Origin: Paraburkholderia dilworthii
GTDB lineage: Bacteria > Pseudomonadota > Gammaproteobacteria > Burkholderiales > Burkholderiaceae
DNA length: 64,000 bases
NCBI RefSeq assembly: GCF_000472525.1
Contig: NZ_AWZT01000020.1
Span: 53,715-117,714, forward strand
Direction of reading: 5' to 3'
Shown here in pieces: positions 16,914 to 24,951 of this stretch. How positions within the stretch are numbered: position 1 is the stretch's first letter; each line of letters begins with the position of its first letter. The notes under the pieces are model-generated. The model had not been told where the DNA came from. It was given only the letters and a program-made list of their open reading frames with translations, and ran no database searches. The position numbers were made by a program, and so were the translations under genes.

Positions 16914-17576
16914 GTGTCGACGCCATCTCCCCGTTCGCCGCAAGCCGGCAAACCCGCCACCGCGAAACCGATGCCTGGCCAGCCTAATGGCAAGGGCTCC
17001 TGGGAGCGCGGCCGCTGGATACTGCTGCTGCTCGCGATCGTCTGCGCCGCGCCCATCGCCGTGTCGTATTTCATGTACTACGTGGTGAAGCCGAGCGGCG
17101 GCAGCACGAGTTACGGCATGCTCGTCGAACCGCAACGGCCGATTCCCGAGTCGCTCGTCGTCACCGGCGAAGACGGCAAGCCGCTCAAGCTCGCCACGCT
17201 GCGCGGCCGCTGGCTGCTGATCTCGGTCGACGACACCGCCTGCGACAAAGCGTGCGCGACGAAGCTCTACTTCATGCGGCAAATCCGCGCGGCACAGGGC
17301 CCGGAACGCGAGCGCGTCGTAGAAGTGTGGCTTCGCACAGGTGCGGGCAACGTGGCTGACGTGATACAAAAGGCCTATCCCGATACCAACATGCTGCTTG
17401 CCGATCCGGCGCAGGTGTCGGCGTGGCTGCCGGCCGACAACGGCACCAAGGTCACCGACCATATCTACATGGTCGATCCGAACGGCAATCTGATGATGCG
17501 TTTCCCGAAAGATCCGAACCCGAGCAAGATCAAGGGCGACGTGACCAAGCTGCTGAAGTGGTCCAGCATCGGCTGA
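16914..17576 (+). CDS. Membrane-anchored Sco-like (thioredoxin-fold) protein of the oxidase cluster
   Basis: 220 residues from GTG 16914, chosen because AGAGG lies seven bases upstream; ATG 16872 would add 14 residues. A Pro-rich cytoplasmic tail precedes one transmembrane helix (about 37-57). The periplasmic part resembles Sco/thioredoxin folds: LRGRWLLISVDDTACDKAC gives a C-x3-C pair (Cys110, Cys114), and TDHIYMVDPNGNLM puts His183 where Sco proteins have their third copper ligand. Similar proteins in Burkholderiales are often mislabelled as oxidase subunit I. It may bind copper or act as a thiol reductant for CuA; this is inferred. A conventional sco is four genes on. Confidence 0.75.
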   Translation: MSTPSPRSPQAGKPATAKPMPGQPNGKGSWERGRWILLLLAIVCAAPIAVSYFMYYVVKPSGGSTSYGMLVEPQRPIPESLVVTGEDGKPLKLATLRGRWLLISVDDTACDKACATKLYFMRQIRAAQGPERERVVEVWLRTGAGNVADVIQKAYPDTNMLLADPAQVSAWLPADNGTKVTDHIYMVDPNGNLMMRFPKDPNPSKIKGDVTKLLKWSSIG

Positions 17577-17599
17577 TGCCGCAACCAGGGTAAGAGACG

Positions 17600-18709
17600 A
17601 TGTTCGTACTGCAATTGGGCCTGATCGGCTTGTGTATCGCGTTGTTGCCGCTGTCCTACGTGTGGGTCAAGGCCGACGACAACAAGTTCCGCAAGCTCGT
17701 GTGGCTCACCACTTTCCTCACGCTCGACCTCGTGATGTTCGGCGGCTTCACGCGTCTGACCGATTCGGGGCTCGGCTGTCCGGATTGGCCCGGCTGTTAC
17801 GGCACGTCGTCGCCGTTTATCGCGCACGCGGCAATTACCGCCGCGCATCAGGCGATGCCGACCGGCCCCGTCAGCATGACGAAGGCCTGGATCGAGATGA
17901 TCCACCGCTACTTCGCGATGGCGATCGGCGTGCTGATCATCGCGCAGACGGTCATTGCATGGACCGCGCGTATCAAGCGACGTCCGCTGCACGTGTCGCC
18001 GTGGTGGCCAACTTCGCTGCTGCTGCTGATCCTCGTGCAAGGCGCGTTCGGCGCGTGGACCGTGACGATGAAACTACAGCCTGTCATCGTGACGACGCAT
18101 TTGCTGCTCGGTCTCGCGCTACTGGGCACGCTCGGCTGGCTCGCCGCGCGGCAGACGCCGCTGCCCGCATACGAGCCCGAAGCCGCGCGCTGGCGCGCGG
18201 CCGCGATCGGGGGCCTCGTCTTGCTGATCACGCAAATCGCGTTGGGCGGCTGGGTCAGCACCAACTACGCAGTGCTCGCCTGCACGGATTTTCCGACCTG
18301 CAACGGCCAATGGGTTCCGCCGATGGACTTCGCCCACGGCTTCCATTTGTGGCGCGCGCTCGGCATGACCAGCAACGGCGACATGATCACGCAAGATGCG
18401 CTGGTAGCGATTCACTGGACGCATCGTACGTTCGCACTCGTGGTGGTCGCCTACCTCGTGTGGTTCGCGCTGAAACTGCGCCGTTTCGAGTCGCTACGGC
18501 GTCCGGCGACCGGCGTATTGCTGGTGGTGCTGATCCAGTTCATCACCGGATTGTCGAACATCGTGCTGCAATGGCCGCTGCCTATTGCGGTAGCTCATAA
18601 CGGCGGCGCGGCGATCCTGCTGCTTCTGCTCGTTATGTTAAACTTTCGAATCGCTTATAGCCGTCCCGGCCGCGCCGTGTTTCCCGCGCGCGATGCCGCG
18701 CCAGCGTGA
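17600..18709 (+). CDS. ctaA: Heme A synthase (COX15/CtaA)
   Basis: 369 residues with eight membrane helices. It oxidises the C8 methyl of heme O to the formyl group of heme A. FGGFTRLTDSGLGCPDWPGC near residue 50 is the COX15 signature (cited by RLTDSGLGCPDWPG), followed by EMIHRYFA, LGGWVSTNYAVLAC and IHWTHRTFA; these carry heme-ligand histidines. Two cysteine pairs (CPDWPGC and CTDFPTC) are present, as in the class with disulfide-linked loops. ATG 17600 follows the Sco-like gene by 23 bases, and ctaB starts six bases after the stop. Confidence 0.96.
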   Translation: MFVLQLGLIGLCIALLPLSYVWVKADDNKFRKLVWLTTFLTLDLVMFGGFTRLTDSGLGCPDWPGCYGTSSPFIAHAAITAAHQAMPTGPVSMTKAWIEMIHRYFAMAIGVLIIAQTVIAWTARIKRRPLHVSPWWPTSLLLLILVQGAFGAWTVTMKLQPVIVTTHLLLGLALLGTLGWLAARQTPLPAYEPEAARWRAAAIGGLVLLITQIALGGWVSTNYAVLACTDFPTCNGQWVPPMDFAHGFHLWRALGMTSNGDMITQDALVAIHWTHRTFALVVVAYLVWFALKLRRFESLRRPATGVLLVVLIQFITGLSNIVLQWPLPIAVAHNGGAAILLLLLVMLNFRIAYSRPGRAVFPARDAAPA

Positions 18710-18715
18710 CTCCAC

Positions 18716-19621
18716 ATGGACAGCACAACACTTCCCCAAACGCCCGGCAGCCGGATCTCGCAGTACATTGCGCTGACGAAGCCGCGCGTCACGCAACTCG
18801 CTGTGTTCTGCGCCGTCATCGGCATGTTCCTGTCGACGCCCGGCATGGTGCCCTGGACGGTTCTGATCGGCGGCACCGTCGGCATCTGGCTGTTGGCCGG
18901 TGCGGCGTTTGCAATCAACTGCCTCGTCGAACAAAAGATCGACGCGAAAATGCGGCGCACTTCGTGGCGTCCGTCGGCACGCGGTGAAATCACCACTACG
19001 CAGATTCTGCTGTTCTCGGCCGTGCTCGGCGGCCTCGGCATGTGGACGCTGTTCACGTTCGCCAATCCGCTGACCATGTGGCTCACGCTCGCTACGTTCG
19101 TTGGCTATGCCGTTATCTATACGCTGCTGCTTAAGCCGGCCACGCCGCAGAACATCGTGATCGGCGGTGCGTCAGGTGCCATGCCGCCGGCGCTCGGCTG
19201 GGCCGCCGTCACCGGTCAGGTGCCGGGCGACGCGTGGATTCTCGTGCTGATCATTTTCGTATGGACGCCGCCGCACTTCTGGGCGCTCGCGCTGTATCGC
19301 CGCAAAGACTATGAAAACGCCGGCTTGCCCATGCTGCCGAACACGCACGGCGAGAAGTACACGCGGCTGCACATTCTGCTTTACACAGTAATCCTGTTCG
19401 CGGTCACGATGATGCCGTTTATCTCCGGCATGAGCGGCGTGGTGTACCTTGCCGCGGCTGTGCTGCTCGGCGCAGTGTTTCTCGCCTACGCGTGGAAGAT
19501 CTACCGCGAGTACTCCGACGATCTGGCGCGCCGAACCTTCCGTTATTCGATCGTCTATCTGTCGCTGCTGTTTGGTGCGCTGCTGGTCGACCACTATGTG
19601 CGCGTTGTGATCGGCGCGTAA
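18716..19621 (+). CDS. ctaB: Protoheme IX farnesyltransferase (heme O synthase)
   Basis: 301 residues, a UbiA-superfamily prenyltransferase with about nine membrane helices. It adds a farnesyl group to protoheme to make heme O, which CtaA then oxidises. Motifs: YIALTKPRVTQL, NCLVEQKIDAKMRRTSWRP (the first Asp/Asn-rich site, with M-R-R-T) and WTPPHFWALALYRRKDYENAG-type second site (cited as WTPPHFWAL). It directly follows ctaA and is followed four bases later by sco. Confidence 0.97.
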   Translation: MDSTTLPQTPGSRISQYIALTKPRVTQLAVFCAVIGMFLSTPGMVPWTVLIGGTVGIWLLAGAAFAINCLVEQKIDAKMRRTSWRPSARGEITTTQILLFSAVLGGLGMWTLFTFANPLTMWLTLATFVGYAVIYTLLLKPATPQNIVIGGASGAMPPALGWAAVTGQVPGDAWILVLIIFVWTPPHFWALALYRRKDYENAGLPMLPNTHGEKYTRLHILLYTVILFAVTMMPFISGMSGVVYLAAAVLLGAVFLAYAWKIYREYSDDLARRTFRYSIVYLSLLFGALLVDHYVRVVIGA

Positions 19622-19625
19622 TACC

Positions 19626-20243
19626 ATGCTCAATTCCCGCTTCGCGCGTGCGGCGCGTGCTGCTGTGATTGCCTGCGCGCTCGGCAGCGCGTTGTTCATG
19701 GCGGGCTGCGGCAAGCAGCAGCCAGCGTTCCAGAACCTCGACCTTACCGGCAATACACAATTCGGGAGCAACTTCTCGTTGCCCGATACGTCCGGCAAGA
19801 TCCGCACAATGGCGGACTACAAAGGCAAGGTGGTGGTGCTGTTCTTCGGCTACACGCATTGCCCGGATGTTTGCCCGACGACGATGGCCGAGCTGTCGCA
19901 AGCGCTGCAACAACTAGGCCCCGAAGACGCGAAGCGCGTCCAGGTGTTGTTCGTCACCGTCGACCCCGAGCGCGATACAGCGGCGCTGCTTGCTCAATAC
20001 GTGCCGGCGTTCAATCCGACCTTCGTCGGTCTGCGCCCCGCTGACGAGGCGCAATTGAAGAAGGTGACGAAAGACTTCCGCGTCTACTACGCGAAGGTGC
20101 CCGGCAAGACCCCCGACAGCTACACGATGGATCATACGGCGGCGAGCTACGTGTTCGACACCGACGGCAAGCTGCGCCTTTTCGCGCGCGACGGTCAAGG
20201 CGCCGCGCCGTGGGTCCACGACATCAAGTTGCTGCTCGACTGA
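19626..20243 (+). CDS. sco: SCO1/SenC copper chaperone lipoprotein
   Basis: 205 residues. The N-terminus has a basic stretch, a hydrophobic segment and a likely lipobox ending MAGCGKQ, so it should be lipidated in the periplasm. FGYTHCPDVCPTT gives the Cys79-x3-Cys83 copper pair, and His170 in MDHTAASYVFD is the third ligand. It supplies copper to, or reduces, the CuA site of CoxB. It is the last gene of the SURF1-ctaA-ctaB-sco unit. Confidence 0.95.
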   Translation: MLNSRFARAARAAVIACALGSALFMAGCGKQQPAFQNLDLTGNTQFGSNFSLPDTSGKIRTMADYKGKVVVLFFGYTHCPDVCPTTMAELSQALQQLGPEDAKRVQVLFVTVDPERDTAALLAQYVPAFNPTFVGLRPADEAQLKKVTKDFRVYYAKVPGKTPDSYTMDHTAASYVFDTDGKLRLFARDGQGAAPWVHDIKLLLD

Positions 20244-20330
20244 CGCGGTGGCCGCTTAGCGAGAGCGGGATCGATGCTGAGCGGATGCCGCATCAATGCC
20301 GCGCGAAGGTGGCACACTAGCCGCACAAAC

Positions 20331-20621
20331 TCAAACCGGTATCGGCAGATTCAATCCTGGCGCGAGCCGTGTGGTCTTGAACTCCGTCACCTCATAACGC
20401 GCGAGCTTCTGCACGGCGAAGGGATCGGTTGCGAGGATTGCATCCAGCCTGTCGCGTTCGATGCGCACCGCCAGAATGATGCCGCCATCGCGCGGCACTT
20501 TCGGCCCAGCGGCGACGAATACACCTGCTTCGAATTGCGTCGTCAGAAACGCACGGTGCGCATCGAGCGCGTCGTCGATGCGCTCGAGCGGGGCGGTGTA
20601 GATCAGGTTAATTACATACAT
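20331..20621 (-). CDS. YciI-family protein
   Basis: 96 residues from ATG 20621 (MYVINLIYTAPLERID), a single YciI (dimeric alpha-beta barrel) domain. HRAFLTTQFEAGVFVAAGP and the conserved DPFAVQKLARYEVTEF near the end define it. YciI domains resemble muconolactone isomerase and mostly lack an assigned reaction. It is a lone gene convergent with sco and divergent from the MetQ-type gene. The longer upstream frame has no family sequence. Confidence 0.85.
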   Translation of the reverse strand: MYVINLIYTAPLERIDDALDAHRAFLTTQFEAGVFVAAGPKVPRDGGIILAVRIERDRLDAILATDPFAVQKLARYEVTEFKTTRLAPGLNLPIPV

Positions 20622-20889
20622 AGGCGTCCTCGCAGGCAATTGAACGTACCGCACGCAGTCGCGGCAACGTTTCGAATTATCGTGCACAGCGCGGCTTTTC
20701 ACCGCCAATCCCGCTGCGCATACCCATATGTGATTGCGGTATTTCACATCTCGCGCGGCATATGAGACGATTTACGGTCCAGCCGGCTGCGCGCTGTTAT
20801 CCCGCTGCTAACCGGGGTCATCAGTGCCCGCCTCCGGCTATCACCCGAATCCATTGCAAACGGACTCGATTAGAAACAGCGAGAATTAC

Positions 20890-21702
20890 ATGCAGCGCAG
20901 AAACATCCTCAAAGCCCTCTCCGCAGTGATCGCCGGCGCGGCGATCGTCACCAGCTTCGGCGCCTATGCCGACGACAAAGTCATCAAGGTCGGCACCATT
21001 GGCGGGCCGGATGCGCAGATCTGGGAAGTCGTCACGAAGGTGGCGAAGCGTGAAGGTCTGAACGTGAAGGTCGTCGAATTCAACGACTACGTGCAGCCGA
21101 ACGCCGCGCTCGACGCCGGCGATCTCGACGCCAACAGCTTCCAGCATCAGCCGTATCTCGACAGCCAGATCAAGCAGCGCGGCTACAAGATCGTCAACGC
21201 GGGCCTTACCTATATTTCGCCGCTCGGCATCTACTCGAAGAAGCTGAAGTCGCTGAAGGATTTGCCGCAAGGTGCGAAAGTCGCGGTGCCGAACGATCCG
21301 TCGAACGAAAACCGCGCGCTGCTGCTCCTGCAAGCGCAAGGCGTGATCAAGCTGAAGGCCGGCGCCGGCACGAACGGCAATAACGCGACGGCGCTCGACG
21401 TCGCTGAGAATGCGAAGAAGATCAGGCTGGTCGAACTCGATGCAGCGCAATTGCCGCGCTCGCTGGCCGATGTCGACGCAGCCGCGATCAACACGAACTT
21501 CGCGCTGGCCGCCGGTTTGCAGCCGACCAAAGACGCGATTGCGCTCGAGGACATTCACAGCCCGTACGCGAACCTGATCGCGGTGCGCACGCAGGACAAG
21601 GACAAGCCGTGGGTGAAGAAGCTGGTTGCTGCGTATCAGTCGGAAGACGTGCGCCAGTTCATCAAGACGCAGTTCAAGGGTTCGGTGGTGCCGTCGTTCT
21701 GA
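20890..21702 (+). CDS. metQ: MetQ/NlpA-family substrate-binding protein
   Basis: 270 residues from ATG 20890 (MQRRNILKALSAVIAG). The N-terminal signal ends in FGAYADDK with no cysteine, so it should be cleaved by signal peptidase I rather than lipidated. The mature part is a NlpA/MetQ binding domain: VIKVGTIGGPDAQIWEVV, VEFNDYVQPNAALDAGDLDAN and NTNFALAAGL. The family binds D/L-methionine for the MetNIQ importer. No metN or metI is adjacent, so the partner transporter must be elsewhere and the ligand is unproven. It converges on the MarR-GNAT gene with nine bases between. Confidence 0.87.
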   Translation: MQRRNILKALSAVIAGAAIVTSFGAYADDKVIKVGTIGGPDAQIWEVVTKVAKREGLNVKVVEFNDYVQPNAALDAGDLDANSFQHQPYLDSQIKQRGYKIVNAGLTYISPLGIYSKKLKSLKDLPQGAKVAVPNDPSNENRALLLLQAQGVIKLKAGAGTNGNNATALDVAENAKKIRLVELDAAQLPRSLADVDAAAINTNFALAAGLQPTKDAIALEDIHSPYANLIAVRTQDKDKPWVKKLVAAYQSEDVRQFIKTQFKGSVVPSF

Positions 21703-21711
21703 TGCGGCGGC

Positions 21712-22638
21712 CTACAAGCCTAGCTCCCATCGCTCGATCATCAGGTCCTTGCCGAAACGGCGCTCCGGCGCCGTGCTGACGAGCTGGAAACCGGCGCGCT
21801 TGCACAGGCGCCGCGGTTCTTCCAACGCGCTGGCCGTGGTCAGCGTCAGTCTCGTGTAACCCGCGCGCCGCGCGAACCGGGTCGCTTCGGTCATCAAGCG
21901 CGTGCCGATGCCAAGGCGCTGCAAATCCGGTTCGACCCACAAGAGGCGCACGCCGGCCACGGTCGTCGACACTGCGACGATGCACACCGCGCCCACCGCC
22001 ATACCGTTCTGATCGGCGACGACGCACATTTCGCGAACGGTATCGTTGCGCTGTGTATAGTCCGCTACCACGCGCGCGAGCAACCCTTCGAACGACCCGT
22101 CCCAACCATATTGCGCCGCGAACCACTGCGCCTGCCGATGCACGAGCCAGCCGCATTCGCCGGGGCGCGGCGCGCGCAGTTCAATGGCGTCCTGCTGCGG
22201 CTTGTCGCCAAGCAGCCTTTCGATGACGTTCATCGCGGCAATCAACTGTTCCTGCGAGGCCGCGCTTAGGCCGCCCAGCAAATCCAGCACTTCTTCGACG
22301 GCCGCCGAGTCGAGCGGTGCATAGGCCGCGTGGCCGCTAGCCGTGAGCGCGATCAGCGACTGACGCGCGTCCGTCTCGGACGGGCGCCGGGTGATCAGAT
22401 CGCGTCGCTCGAAATTAGTGAGTAAGCGGCTCAGGTAACCGCTGTCGAGTCCGAGGGCGCGGCCGAGCGCCGACGCCGTCTGCGCGTGTCCGCGCGACAG
22501 TTCGTGAAGCACACGCACTTCTGTCAACGAGAAAGTGCTGCGGGCCAGGTGTTCGTGCAGAGCGCCGATAAGCCGGGTGTAAAAGCGATTGAAATGGCGG
22601 ACTGCCTGAGCCCGTTGCAGCGCCTCCGAATCGGTCAA
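21712..22638 (-). CDS. MarR-type regulator fused to GNAT acetyltransferase
   Basis: 308 residues. Residues about 1-150 are a winged-helix MarR domain (HFNRFYTRLIGALHEHL, TLTEVRVLHELS-like, LGLDSGYLSRLLTNFERRDLI). Residues about 160-308 are a GNAT domain with the acetyl-CoA loop DLQRLGIGTRLMTEA. The start codon is TTG 22638 with GGAG at 22647-22650; there is no nearby in-frame ATG. Fused MarR-GNAT proteins occur widely, but their targets are mostly unknown. A good minus-strand promoter lies at 22674-22702. Confidence 0.88.
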   Translation of the reverse strand: MTDSEALQRAQAVRHFNRFYTRLIGALHEHLARSTFSLTEVRVLHELSRGHAQTASALGRALGLDSGYLSRLLTNFERRDLITRRPSETDARQSLIALTASGHAAYAPLDSAAVEEVLDLLGGLSAASQEQLIAAMNVIERLLGDKPQQDAIELRAPRPGECGWLVHRQAQWFAAQYGWDGSFEGLLARVVADYTQRNDTVREMCVVADQNGMAVGAVCIVAVSTTVAGVRLLWVEPDLQRLGIGTRLMTEATRFARRAGYTRLTLTTASALEEPRRLCKRAGFQLVSTAPERRFGKDLMIERWELGL

Positions 22639-22673
22639 ATGCTGATCTCCGGATTTTTATGGATTCGCATACC

Positions 22674-22702
22674 ACTATATTGGAACGCGCCCTCATTAAC
22701 AA
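22674..22702 (-). promoter_or_regulatory. Promoter of the MarR-GNAT gene
   Basis: On the minus strand TTGTTA (complement of 22697-22702) and TATAGT (complement of 22674-22679) are 17 bases apart. The leader to the TTG start would be about 30 bases. Confidence 0.6.
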
Positions 22703-22926
22703 AAGCTGCGCGCTCGGGCGTGCGCCGGACTGGTATCAAAGAGGTACGAATGCTCAACCCGGCGGACAGCGTTACTGGTTCGCAATTGGGCCGTCGGTAC
22801 GCTCGATTCTCGCAAATACGGGTAAATCCTGGGCTCGTAAAACCTGTCAATGAGGCGGCTCCATCGGCGTGTCAGGCTTGTACCATAAGGCATTTCGCAA
22901 GATTGTCCCGGGATGGAACCAGTTCG

Positions 22927-22954
22927 TTGACTGGTATTATATTGGCTATATAAT
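22927..22954 (+). promoter_or_regulatory. Promoter and candidate operator of the GntR-nag cluster
   Basis: TTGACT (22927-22932) and TATAAT (22949-22954) are 16 bases apart. Between and overlapping them is a perfect inverted repeat, ATTATAT (22936-22942)-TGGCT-ATATAAT (22948-22954). A repressor bound there would cover the -10, so autoregulation by the GntR protein encoded 51 bases downstream is likely. Confidence 0.65.
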
Positions 22955-23004
22955 GGGCTCTCGTTTTTGCAGGCCGAACTTTTCGCGACTGCCGCCGGAG
23001 CGCC

Positions 23005-23739
23005 ATGAAAACTCGCTGGTCCGCACTGATGCCTGACGCGCTCAACGTCACGCCGCTGTATTTGCAGCTCGCGCGCAATCTGGCGACCGCGATTCATTGC
23101 GGCGAGTGGTCGGCGGGGGAGGCGCTGCCTTCGGAGCGCACGCTCTCGGACGCAATCGGCGTGTCGCGCATTACCGCGCGCAAGGCGATCGAATTGTTGG
23201 TCGAGCAAGGCCTGATCCGGCGTGCGCGCGGCGCGGGCAGCTTCATCACGCCACGCGTCGAAGACCCGTTGTCGCGGCTCACCGGCTTCACCAAGAAGAT
23301 GCAACAGCGCGGCTTTCGTCCCGATTCGGTATGGCTCGAGCGCGATATCCGCGCCGCCCATCGCGACGAACTGGTGCATCTCGGACTGTCGCCCGGTGCG
23401 GCGGTGGCGAGCCTGCGCCGGCTGCGCCGCGCGGACGGTATCGTGATGGCGGTCGAGCATTCGGCGCTTCCCGCCGCGATCGTTCCCGATCCGCAGGCAA
23501 TCGGCGTCTCGCTCTATAGCTATCTGGAGCAACGCGGCGCGGCGGTCGTGCGCGCGTTGCAGCACTTTCGCGCAGTCAACGCTTCAAGCGAGATCGCTTC
23601 ACTGATGGATATCGAACCGCGCTCGGCGCTGCTTGTCATTACCCGTATCGGTTATAGCGCCGATCAGCGCGCAATCGAGTTAACCGACACCTATTGCCGC
23701 GACGACTACTACGACTTCGTCGCTGAATTGCGGACCTGA
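23005..23739 (+). CDS. GntR-family regulator of the N-acetylglucosamine cluster
   Basis: 244 residues of the HutC/NagR (UTRA) subfamily. The N-terminal winged helix (LYLQLARNLATAI, GEALPSERTLSDAIGVSRITARKAIELL) is at about 15-75. The C-terminal UTRA ligand domain runs from about 90 to 240 (LTGFTKKMQQRGF, ALLVITRIGYSADQRAIELTDTYCR). Such regulators usually sense glucosamine-6-phosphate or GlcNAc-6-phosphate and repress nag genes. It is the first gene of the cluster, 108 bases before nagA, and has a promoter-overlapping palindrome. The effector is inferred from the neighbouring genes. Confidence 0.88.
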   Translation: MKTRWSALMPDALNVTPLYLQLARNLATAIHCGEWSAGEALPSERTLSDAIGVSRITARKAIELLVEQGLIRRARGAGSFITPRVEDPLSRLTGFTKKMQQRGFRPDSVWLERDIRAAHRDELVHLGLSPGAAVASLRRLRRADGIVMAVEHSALPAAIVPDPQAIGVSLYSYLEQRGAAVVRALQHFRAVNASSEIASLMDIEPRSALLVITRIGYSADQRAIELTDTYCRDDYYDFVAELRT

Positions 23740-23847
23740 GGGCCGCATCCGGGTACACCGCGCCAGCCGCGCGAGTTGCGCTCAGCCGCCGCGCCGTCGA
23801 ACGCAAAATTCAGCCACGCCCTGTATCACGCCTTGCAAGAGAGACTC

Positions 23848-24951
23848 ATGCTGACCGGAAACATACTCACCACCGACGGGTGGATTCACGGCACGCTCGA
23901 ATACGAACACGGCCGCATCACGGCGCTCACCGGCGAGCGCGTCGATCCTGCGACGAACGACGCGCCGTACATCCTGCCAGGCTTCATCGATCTGCACGTG
24001 CATGGCGGCGGCGGCGCGGACGTGATGGAAGCCGGCGACGCCATCGAAACCATCACGCGCACGCATGCGCGCTATGGCACGACGAGCCTGCTCGCCACCA
24101 CGATGACCGCGCCGCGCGACGAACTGATGAGTGTGGTCGCCGGTCTCGGCGACGTCGCGCGCGTGCGCACGCCAGGCTGTTCGCGTGTGCTCGGCGTACA
24201 TCTGGAAGGGCCGTACATCAACCCCGGCAAGCTCGGCGCGCAGCCGGACGCCGCCGTCTCCGCGGTGATGGACGAAGTGCTCAAGTATCTGTCCATCGCG
24301 CCGATTCGCGTGGTCACGCTGGCGCCCGAAATTGCCGGCCACATGGAGATCATCTCCGAGATGGCGGCGCGCGGCGTGCGCGTGCAGCTCGGCCATTCGC
24401 TCGGCACTTACGACGACGCCGTGGCCGCGCTCAAGCACGGCGCGTGCGGCTTCACCCACCTGTTCAACGCGATGTCGCCGCTGCATCACCGCAATCCGGG
24501 TCTCGTCGGCGCAGCGCTCGCGCACGCCGAGTTCGCCGAAATCATTCCCGACTTGCTGCACGTCCATCCGGGAGCGATCCGCGCCGCATTACGCGCGATT
24601 CCGCGTCTCTACGTCGTGACGGACAGCACGTCGGCGACCGGCATGCCCGATGGCGAATACCGCCTCGGCAGCCAACACGTCACGAAGTGTCTCGGCGGCG
24701 TGCGTCTCGCCGATGGCACGCTCGCCGGCAGCACCCTGACGATGGATCAGGCGCTGCGCAATCTGGTGTCGATCGGTCTGCCGATCGCCGATGTATCAAA
24801 CCGTTTGTCGCGCTACGCCGCCGACTATCTCGGCATCGAAGACCGCGGCCGCATCGCGCGCGGTGCATGGGCCGATGTGGTCGTGTTCGATCGTGAACTG
24901 GCGTTGAGCGCGACATACGTCGAAGGAGAAGCAATTGTCGAATATGCTTAA
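23848..24951 (+). CDS. nagA: N-acetylglucosamine-6-phosphate deacetylase
   Basis: 367 residues from ATG 23848 (MLTGNILTTDGWIHG), preceded by a purine-rich AAGAGAG. It removes acetate from GlcNAc-6-phosphate. The amidohydrolase metal site is seen in PGFIDLHVHGGGGAD, the glutamate ligand in GVHLEGPYINPGK, then LGHSLGTYDDA and THLFNAMSPLHHRNPG. The catalytic Asp is in YVVTDSTSATGMPDG. The earlier frame start (23776) has no homology. It overlaps the next gene by 17 bases. Confidence 0.96.
   Translation: MLTGNILTTDGWIHGTLEYEHGRITALTGERVDPATNDAPYILPGFIDLHVHGGGGADVMEAGDAIETITRTHARYGTTSLLATTMTAPRDELMSVVAGLGDVARVRTPGCSRVLGVHLEGPYINPGKLGAQPDAAVSAVMDEVLKYLSIAPIRVVTLAPEIAGHMEIISEMAARGVRVQLGHSLGTYDDAVAALKHGACGFTHLFNAMSPLHHRNPGLVGAALAHAEFAEIIPDLLHVHPGAIRAALRAIPRLYVVTDSTSATGMPDGEYRLGSQHVTKCLGGVRLADGTLAGSTLTMDQALRNLVSIGLPIADVSNRLSRYAADYLGIEDRGRIARGAWADVVVFDRELALSATYVEGEAIVEYA

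Larger units (their letters stand above)
22639..23004. other. Divergent regulatory region between the MarR-GNAT gene and the nag cluster
   Basis: 366 bases containing a minus-strand promoter for the MarR-GNAT gene and a plus-strand promoter with a palindrome for the GntR gene. Between them, about 22700-22925, only short open frames without features are seen. Confidence 0.7.

Noticed and set aside
23880..24896. A 338-codon frame overlapping nagA in another phase
   Set aside because: It is extremely Arg/Ala-rich with no motif, whereas nagA has all metal-binding residues in its own frame.
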